Source: Blasia pusilla
Lineage: Eukaryota > Marchantiophyta > Marchantiopsida > Blasiales
NCBI GenBank assembly: GCA_050084515.1
Contig: CM114272.1
Location: 9,548,001-9,612,000 of the forward strand
Length of the DNA stretch: 64,000 bases
Reading direction: 5' to 3'
The position numbers and the translations under genes are program-made. The notes beneath the pieces are model-generated. The model worked only from the letters and a program-made list of their open reading frames with translations. It was not told the origin of the DNA and made no database searches. Below are positions 56,274 through 64,000 of this stretch, one piece after another; the stretch's first letter is position 1, and each line of letters opens with the position of its first letter.

Positions 56274-59200
56274 ATTTGAGGGGACGGTCTGGATCCAGCC
56301 GCCTCCCCCTAAGCAAATCGTGGCCACTCCCAGATTTCCGGCAGCCGGCACCCCAAACGGCAATAAACCGTCCGCCGGGTAAAGTAATCCAGCCGAAAAC
56401 CGGCTTTCCTACCTAGACGTCGCCACATTCCGGCATATTCGTGCCGTCATACAGTCATAATCCGGCACCTGCTCGACTACCCTGTCAACTTCCGGCATCT
56501 ACTCAAATTTGCCCGGAACTGGTGCCGGTGGTGATTTTCTGTCGTCGGGAAATCCTGAAAACTGCCGGCCGGGGTTACTCGTAACCCCGGATCTCTCCGA
56601 ACATTGGTGTGGACGTTGAGAGCACCTCGCAGTGAGTCGCAGATGAACGCAATTATTGTTGCATTCAGCGCTGTCAGTGGATCTTACGGTGAGATCCCGA
56701 AGGACTTCATCGCCGAGACTGCTGCCCCTGTGCCTCACTCCAATCGAGGACGAAGCTAAAACATGACGGCGCAGAAGGTACCAGATACCCAGCGTCTCCC
56801 GAATTCGGTCGGCCAGACGTGAATAAGGACATTCGAATCAGGACACGGAAGACATTCCTCCTCTCCGTCCGGGAAGTTTTCGTCCGGGACCGAAACTTCC
56901 GCGGTATTCATGATCGTAACTTTCGAGGTTTCCTCGGTTCGGTTTGGCTTTTCGCCGCTAAATACACTAAAGTGACCACTTATTTTCAATCCGCTATTTA
57001 CCGGCGATGCAGAAAGAGGAATGGGAATTCGTCATTTCAACCCGGCATATCAACACGTAGCCCCAGTGATTCCCGGACCTGAAGCCGGGCCGGTCCTAGG
57101 ACATCCCGGACTCCATTCAGGATGGAACCGTCCAAAACAAGGTCTCAATTGGATTGGACCTGGTCGGTGGTGCTCGCGCGGACGCTTTGATCCACATTCG
57201 GAGCAGATGACGAAGGAATTTTTAGTGGTTGGTTCACGGATTCACGGTACACACGGTAGGTTGTAGGGTTTCTAACTTTCTATGAAAGTACAGGCTTTGT
57301 CCTGTCCTCGACTTTTCAGATTTCTGTTTGTCCAAGTCGATGTCAGCAGGCAAGATAAGGAGCTGGACCATCCGACACGAGAACGTTCCAAACGGAGGCG
57401 CCAACCAGCAAAATTCAGGACCGTTGCCAAGCAGAACCAAGTCCACCTCCACATGTACGATTCTTAGAATTGCAGCAGGTGCAATTTGCAGCCCGCACTC
57501 ATACCATGAATCTGCGATATCATCTCCCCACTTGCTGGATATCATATCCAGCAAAGTCAATCCAGAGGCTCGATCCCTAAAATTCCTAACCAACCGACTT
57601 CAGGTTTCAGTATAGTGTCGTTTAGGGTTCTCGAAATCTTCCACGATGTGCTTTGCAGCCTTTGCAGACTGCAAGCAAGACAGCGTGGTTGACTGCGATG
57701 ACTCATTCCGTCTCCGAAAATTTTGGTCATAGAGCATCGCGGGCGCTAGAATTGCAGAGGAGGCTATCTTGGTGGAAGTACTAGAAAACTCCAGCAGTGG
57801 AAAGAACAAACGAGAGCCTCTCCGCGGGCTGAACTGATTTCTCAGCTCTATCGCGTACCAAACTGACGAAGGGGAAAGGAAAGGTCGAACGGAGGTAGGC
57901 TGGGCTCCCCGCTTTTCACCAACTCTGCTCCGGGCTCCGACTTCTTTGATAGCTCCTCAGGTGTATGGGCAATCGAGGATATCCTTATTCTGTGGCAGCT
58001 GTACCCCGGCTCATTAGAAAGACATCGGAGACAGGTAAAATCGCGATTACACCAGCAATCTCTACTTTGGGCTGAAGAGAGTACCGACAGACTAATTTCT
58101 ATGTGGTTCGATATTTTAAGAGTTTCGCTCAGACAGACAGTAGACTCCTCAAATCTTTATCTTAATAGCCAACAGACCATTCGACAGGCACTCTTTTGCA
58201 TATTCACCGTCCTCCAAGACCAACGATACCAAATGTGGTGTCGTAGTATAGACACAACACTAGTATCTCTTGAATTTCAAACTCCATTAACTGCACCGTA
58301 CAATCTACACATGCATTACGAACTACGAGCGAGACCTTGCGCCGTAGATGGCCAATTAGACAGCCAGAACGTTCACATTTGTATACTGGTTAACGTTCTG
58401 GCCGTCTACTATTATACCTGAGTACAATCCTTCTCTCATCAACATTACCACGAATGAAAATCTAATGTCACTCCAGGTCATCGCACGGGAATCCAATTGC
58501 TCCAGATTAGAGGCAGGCAATGAGTAGGACACGACTACCCTGTAAGATATCACCCCGTGTCACCGTGACAGAAGATCCAGTACACTCTGCTGCGTCTGTA
58601 CTTGAGTCCACTTGAGCTATAGCTGACTACTGATTACTACAGATAGTCCTCATACCTGGAGGTTGGAATGCGTATACAACCTCCCAACCAAATGTAATAA
58701 CCGTGGTGCTCGTACCTGCAGGTTACGAAAGGCAAACACACAATCTCCACGCAAGAGCTAACAAACTTTCCCGGGTTATTGGCAGATATCCAGACCGAAT
58801 CACTATTATACGTCCCCTTAACGTTGCTTGTCCAGACCACAGAACTTTACCACATGCGAGCTCCAGTTAACACTCGTAAGTGCTATGTGATACAACGAGG
58901 TAATATGAACAACATTCGAAGAAAGATCTGAACCTGAACGTGGATCTGCAACCATATTCAATAATCGGTAGCAAACACCTTGTTCGGTAATTACAAGAAA
59001 GCCTGTTCTGTTAAAGAATTCATAACATGTTTGGCCAAAGTGTCGTACGATTCTTTCCGAGGAGTAAGAAGAGTGCATTCTACAATCGTCAGCTGGTCCA
59101 TACATGCAAAATGGGCAACACACAATGTAAATGACATACTTGAGCAAGTGAAACCACAGAAAACTGGCATCTTTACTCACTCCAGAGCCTTCAAATCAGA

Positions 59201-59328
59201 ACCTCAGACAAGGTACCTTTTTCCCCTCGTTGTAGAGATGAGTCTCACACATTTGGTAATCATAATGATCCACACTTGACGGCACCCACCCGCACACTTG
59301 AGGGACTTGTCAACAATTACAAAATTGA
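56274..59328. other. intergenic DNA, no gene recognised
   Basis: Moderate GC, with many short open frames on both strands (for example 57234-57593 and 58818-59180, both minus) that have no family resemblance or consistent splicing. Small palindromes occur at 57532-57554 (ttgctggatat and its complement around one base) and at 58358-58407. The last few hundred bases are probably downstream DNA of the GAUT gene. Confidence 0.35.
58358..58407. repeat. inverted repeat with 16-bp arms
   Basis: Arms agacagccagaacgtt (58358-58373) and aacgttctggccgtct (58392-58407) pair with one mismatch around an 18-nt loop. It lies 1.4 kb downstream of the GAUT stop. Confidence 0.6.
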
Positions 59329-59334
59329 TTTATT
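59329..59334 (-). promoter_or_regulatory. candidate polyadenylation signal AATAAA for the GAUT gene
   Basis: On the minus strand AATAAA lies 481 bp after the GAUT stop codon. Plant signals are loose, so this is only a candidate. Confidence 0.3.
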
Positions 59335-59814
59335 TTGAAGATTTCAGACATGAATGTCACTACGATACTGTGTACAAGGACTAATGTTCGGTTATCCCAA
59401 AGTCCAGTAAAATCTCTGAATAAATGCTCTTCTCTACACCCTAATCCTTCCTATTGCGTGTGGTATCCTTCCAGCAAAGAGATGAAAAGGGTTGAAATAA
59501 TGTACTTTACGAATCACCAGCTAATTGCAATCAGGAGTAAAGAAAGCCTTCAATTTTATCAAATGCCTCACCCCTACACCCTTACCAAGATCTTGCCTTA
59601 TGTAGCTCGCCCATCAAGTGCAGTACTGAATCAAATGACATGAGGCAGAAGAAGACTATGACAAGGCGGCTAGTGAGCCATCTGGTCATATCGAACCTTC
59701 TTCTCAATCTTCAAGGGCCAGGGTTGAATATGGAGAAATCAATAAGAAAAAGTCTTAAAGCTACAAATGTACCTCTGCACCAAAAAATAAAATAAAAGGA
59801 TAAAGGGAAAAAAT

Positions 59815-62800
59815 TCAATGTTGCAGGATATTACAGTGCCTGATGAACTCATTGGAGTAGTTTACGTATTTGGTCCAAAAAGGTCTGAGCTCCGGGAATC
59901 CAATTTCAAGCCAAGGCTTTGCTTGCCCATTGTAATGGATGACGCCGGACTTCTTTATATTTTCAACATTGCTTTTGGCGTGGTATCCAAGGCCCAGCAT
60001 GTGCCAAGATGAGGGAATAGGGTGCACATAACCATCGAAGGCAATTAGTGCAGGAGGTAATGTACCGAGCCGCCAGAGGGTCAAATTGGACCTGAGGTTC
60101 TGCACAACGATGGACATGGCTTAGTCGAGTGATAATCACAAGGAAGAAAAGATCAATAAACAAAAATACTCAATCTCCATCCTGTGGAACCCCCGACACC
60201 TCACACATACACATGAGGAACTGACCAACCAAGGAAATGCATACATTGAGGCTGTCCTAATTTTAATAGCAAGTGACTCGACCCCAGAATCACGTCTCTG
60301 ATTCATGGTAGCAGGAAGTATAGACAGGTGAGCAGAATGTTCTCATTCCATCATTGGATAGTTGAAAACCCTCCTCAATTTAGAGACCGGCAAAAGAGAT
60401 GCTTGGAAGGTAAAGACGAAATGTTCGAAGAAAGTAAACCATGTCTCTGGTGAGGGCAACAAGAGGAAAGACATTCACCAGGACTAGTGGAGTTTACACA
60501 TTCCTACATAGGATACACTCTTACCAGTTTTTGCCAACGATGATAAATTTTTGTGATTTCCGTCTTTCTCCATTCAAGCAGATCAAACATATTCATTCCA
60601 TATGCCCATGCACACTCGTCTGGGTTGAAAGTGTTGAAGATGACAGGGTTTGAAAAGTTGAAGTAATTTCTGAACGTTTTTGACATCACCCAGGGGTCCT
60701 CGCCCCTACAGGTCTCAACAGCTCCATTCACTTTTCCTTCCATGTCAATATCCCACAAGGGTCCAAGATCTTGCTGCACTACAACATCATCGTCCAGGAA
60801 CAACACCTTGTTGAGCAATGGAAAAAGCTGTGGACCAGATGACAAGACAAGCCACAAGAAAAGGTTGTGAGCATGATTGCACACCCATCCCATATTCAAG
60901 CCTGACACGATTAAAGGTTTCTATACACCATCATGAAACTGAATCCACAACTTAAACAGTGTGCATCCACAAATCTAGATGAAAACTCTTCAAACAAAAC
61001 TCGGGTGGGAAGAGATATACTCTGAGACATACATCAGGGAGGTAGATGCGCAGATGATTCATGATGGAGATATACTTGGGACTCCGTGCTTGCAACTTTG
61101 CAGCTAGTATAGTAGGAGAGTCGGTAAGATCCGTTCCTGCACTGTGATCGCCATGGTAGTATCGTAAAATATCAGCTGAACTTTCCAGCACCTCCAACAC
61201 TGGAACATTGTCTTTAGTCAGCCAATCAAACTGATGGACCCCTTTAACCTCCACGATAGCAGGAGGAAATGGGTGCAATGAAAACCAAGAGTGCATTGCA
61301 GCATAAGTTTTCTGATCTGTTATGACATGAAAAACGATCTTCTGTGGTTGCGCCGAATTTTTTATAGTAGAAGAAACCACAACAGACGCTGCCAAGACAT
61401 TATCCGTTGCAACAACATAATGATGGAGTGAGTTATCTGTAAGTCCAGGGGCCAGATCAGGAGATGGGAGGTCTTGTCGGGCTAGGGCATTTGTTGAATA
61501 CTCGGATGTCAACTTCAATGAAAGACAGTGCATGCCTTTTGGAATTCCGCTTGATGCAAAGTGCCGATAAAGTGCCTCCTGCAACTTTGCAGTCCTTGCT
61601 TGCTCATCTTTAGACTCCACCTGAACCAGTCCAAAACCATAACCACGTGCTTTACACTCACAGAACCAGGACAAAAGCTCCAGCAATATACACTGGATAT
61701 ATTCAAACATAATTCATCAGACAAGGCTCCTACTCAAGAAAACGCTATGTATGAACCACCACCATGTTACGCTGAAATATAGTCTCCTTGGATCGCTCAT
61801 TCTGAACATTTTCCCTATCCACCAAAAACATGCTATCTTTCTCTAATTGTAAGAGACTATTTATTATAACAAACAGCTAGCAGACATAGACTTGCTTTAC
61901 GTCCTCACAAATGCTCACGTGTTCCCAGGAATTACTTTCTCCATGTACTGTCTGGAGTTCCAAAGATGGAATTTCCAAGCCTCCACACCATATCAGACAG
62001 TAAAGACTATGATGGCCTCACTAGTTCAAGGACACGAATAAACCTCAACATTGCAATTGTATTCCTGTGTTGAGAGGAAATTGATCTTTCCAAACCCAGA
62101 TTCATTTCTAGATCTAGATCGTAGAACCAACCTAAGAATGTCTAACCTAGCATACTTCCACCTGGAAAATCCACTGTCCCCGGCTAATTGATTAATGTCC
62201 CACCAAACAAGAGATGATACCATATTCTGATCATGACTATGAACAGTGTAAAATGGAATTGGAACCTCCCAGAGTGTAGAAGGCACATGTAAGATTATAC
62301 ATTTAGGACTCACCATAGCTGTCAAAGTTGACAATAATGTTTTTGCATCATAGTGATTGGCCTTGGCTTCATCGATAAGAGCATGAATTGACTCAGGAAC
62401 TGCAACTCCTTTTGGAAGCCTCGTTCTGGAAGCTAGTTCGAGAGCAGCCACAAAATCACTTGAATCTCGTTGCTGAGCATAACACACGAAATTTAGATCT
62501 ACGTAGCTCCTTCCAATGACGAATTTCGGGGATTGAGATTTTCCCTCCAGTCAAATTGATGGGGAAATGCGAATTCCTGTCTTTCAAACACCCATTACAC
62601 TATGGTTCGATGAGACAATCACTCCAACTACGCTCAGGTCTCACCGGGGTATGATCACAGCACATCTCTCTCTCTACGCAGGCACTAGTAAATTAATGAG
62701 TAGAGTCTGTCTCTATGTATGTTTCGCGAGGAGTAATTGAACACAGCGAACAGGCGGATATGTTTGTAGGGTAAGAGTGTAGTAACGTACTGGAAGATTA

Positions 62801-63223
62801 TTCGATCTCCACGGCGACCTTGGTCCAAACTTCCTCGTTAAACAGTCTAGACATTCACGACCGGAATCGAACGTGAGATCAACGATCTAGTCAAACTCGA
62901 GGATACTCGCTGGTAATGGTAAATGGTAAATGGTAAACTCGAGGATACTCGCTGGTAATAGTATCCGATAACCACAACCAAAAAATACGGAGAAGGATTC
63001 TCGAGTACTCACAGATGGAAGTGCACTTGTTGGCGCCTTCCAAGGTAGCAAGCATTGTAGTGATGAACAAGAACGGGAGCAAGAATACCAGCACCAGTAT
63101 TGTCCAGAATAGGCACCGATAGGAGAGATAGCGTACAGCTCCCTTCAACTTCATAGGGTCCAAAAATCCATTCGTGGTGGAGATGGTAATTCGACGCATA
63201 CTAGGAGAAATGTGGACCTGCAT
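59815..63223 (-). CDS. GAUT13/14-like: alpha-1,4-galacturonosyltransferase, GAUT13/14 type
   Basis: Six exons join exactly with GT-AG introns: 63223-63013, 62846-62791, 62472-62314, 61620-61033, 60827-60525 and 60099-59815, giving 533 residues, the family's usual length. The N-terminus MQVHISPSMRRITIST and a single signal anchor (residues 36-60) are those of type II Golgi proteins of the GAUT13/14 branch. The GT8 domain holds HYVVATDNVLAASVVVSS, HVITDQKTY and VKGHQFDWL-type wording (here VKGVHQFDWLTKDNVPVLE). The catalytic metal-binding FLDDDVVVQ has Asp350-352, followed by GAVETCRGED. Near the end are WHMLGLGYHAK and VIHYNGQAKPWLEIG (His494). Such enzymes transfer galacturonic acid from UDP-GalA onto homogalacturonan pectin in the Golgi; in Arabidopsis the GAUT13/14 pair supports pollen-tube growth. 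The 56-bp second exon is easily missed but restores both phase and the conserved FGPR. All domains are intact. Confidence 0.96.
62893..62959. repeat. 42-bp-period minisatellite in GAUT intron 1
   Basis: aaactcgaggatactcgctg at 62893 recurs at 62935, with three ggtaaat-like units between them. It is confined to the intron and does not touch the splice sites. Confidence 0.8.
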
Positions 63224-64000
63224 TGTGCGTCCTGTATCAGCTGCTTGTTATCCTGAAGGCCTTCCAAAATTTTGCCTTCTCAAGCCTCGGTCTTCCCTCA
63301 TCGAGCCCACAGTTAACAGGCACTTTTTGTTGTCCACACGAGTTTATTCAACTTCTGTCGGTCTATCGAAGATGTACATGTAGGTACTGATCTCCGATGC
63401 AGGTGGTGCTCCGACTCGAACTCCGGGAAATCTGGAGTTCGTAGAGGGCAGGCGTAAGAATGCTTATGCCAGGACCAGGATCGTCCTGCAGAGAGAGCTG
63501 AGATCAGACTACCGCTAGCATGATAACGATCGGCCCGGCCCCTCAATATTGAGAAAATGGAGAATGCTGTCGTTCGAACAGACCTGAACCCTGAGCAACA
63601 GCGGATGATCCAAGCCTACAGCAAAGAGAATATGAAAAGCTCTGTAAGGTGGTGACTCAAGGACAGTTAAGCCACGAGTAGGATTAAGCGTTCTGCGAAG
63701 CAAAAGCCAACTGTTCGCCGTCCCATGAGGTGGCGAGAGACGTACCTCTATACAATGAGGCGCAGAAAATATCACTCTCAATGGATAGGTAAATGAAGTG
63801 AGAAAACTGCTGCCGGCGTTACACCAGGTCCCAGGATAGGTACTTGGAGCTCAAACTTCAAGTTTCCTCCGCTTCGATTCCTGTCCTTGACTCTTGTCAA
63901 TCCTGCCATCGGCAACCTGGCCACGATTTACTCCTCTCGCAGCATATAAATTTGATCACTAGTCTGCATCCTTCGTCCCACCCCAGGCGGTCCAGGGCCC
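63224..64000 (-). promoter_or_regulatory. GAUT 5' leader and promoter region
   Basis: Upstream of the GAUT start codon, with no coding family on either strand. Open frames such as 63313-63546 and 63515-63781 are unsupported. No unambiguous TATA box or leader intron is visible; the window ends before the next gene. Confidence 0.4.

Noticed and set aside
52080-57080. hAT terminal repeat starting cagggttcgg at about 52093
   Set aside because: No matching inverted cgaaccctg or 8-bp duplication was found on the other side of the transposase.

Overview
The window is nuclear DNA of a green plant (streptophyte). Three intact nuclear genes show this: a plastid-targeted ATP synthase delta subunit, a mitochondrial glycine decarboxylase H protein with four exons, and a six-exon Golgi galacturonosyltransferase of the GAUT13/14 type. 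All introns are short, with GT-AG ends. The amount of old transposon sequence and the retroelement types would suit a bryophyte, lycophyte or charophyte-grade genome. The species cannot be read from the sequence.

Layout. 1-5.6 kb: no recognisable gene, one dispersed repeat. 5.63-7.43 kb: 5'-truncated Ty3/gypsy copy (+) with a cytosine-methyltransferase-like segment followed by reverse transcriptase. 7.4-15.6 kb: AT-rich, with tandem duplications, a weak gene candidate near 10-11 kb, a long foldback at 12.1 kb, Helitron-like pieces and an (AT)29 tract. 15.6-21 kb: the gene-rich island, AtpD (+) and GDC-H (-). 21-31 kb: AT-rich, with remnants of a Helitron replicase and a two-gene PIF/Harbinger element. 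31204-36149: a complete-ended CACTA element with ATG target duplications. 36998-37180: a short non-autonomous Helitron. 37.5-42.0 kb: second methyltransferase-type gypsy copy (-), with RT, integrase, a terminal PHD finger and LTR. 42.4-50.5 kb: a third, complementary copy (+) with gag, protease and LTR, whose gag is split by a second CACTA element (42833-47784, GAT duplications). 50.5-52.5 kb: microsatellite, LTR and possible LINE debris. 52.6-56.1 kb: decayed hAT transposase and a tandem-repeat array. 59.8-63.2 kb: the GAUT gene (-).

The three housekeeping genes do not form a pathway. They serve plastid ATP synthesis, photorespiratory glycine cleavage and pectin synthesis. The most notable system is the gypsy family. 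It combines gag, retropepsin, a DNMT3/DRM-like cytosine methyltransferase segment, RT, integrase and a C-terminal PHD finger, so one polyprotein lineage carried both a DNA-methylation module and a histone-reader module. Every copy here is broken; only the C-terminal third of the methyltransferase (motifs VIII to X) is visible, in two independent copies.
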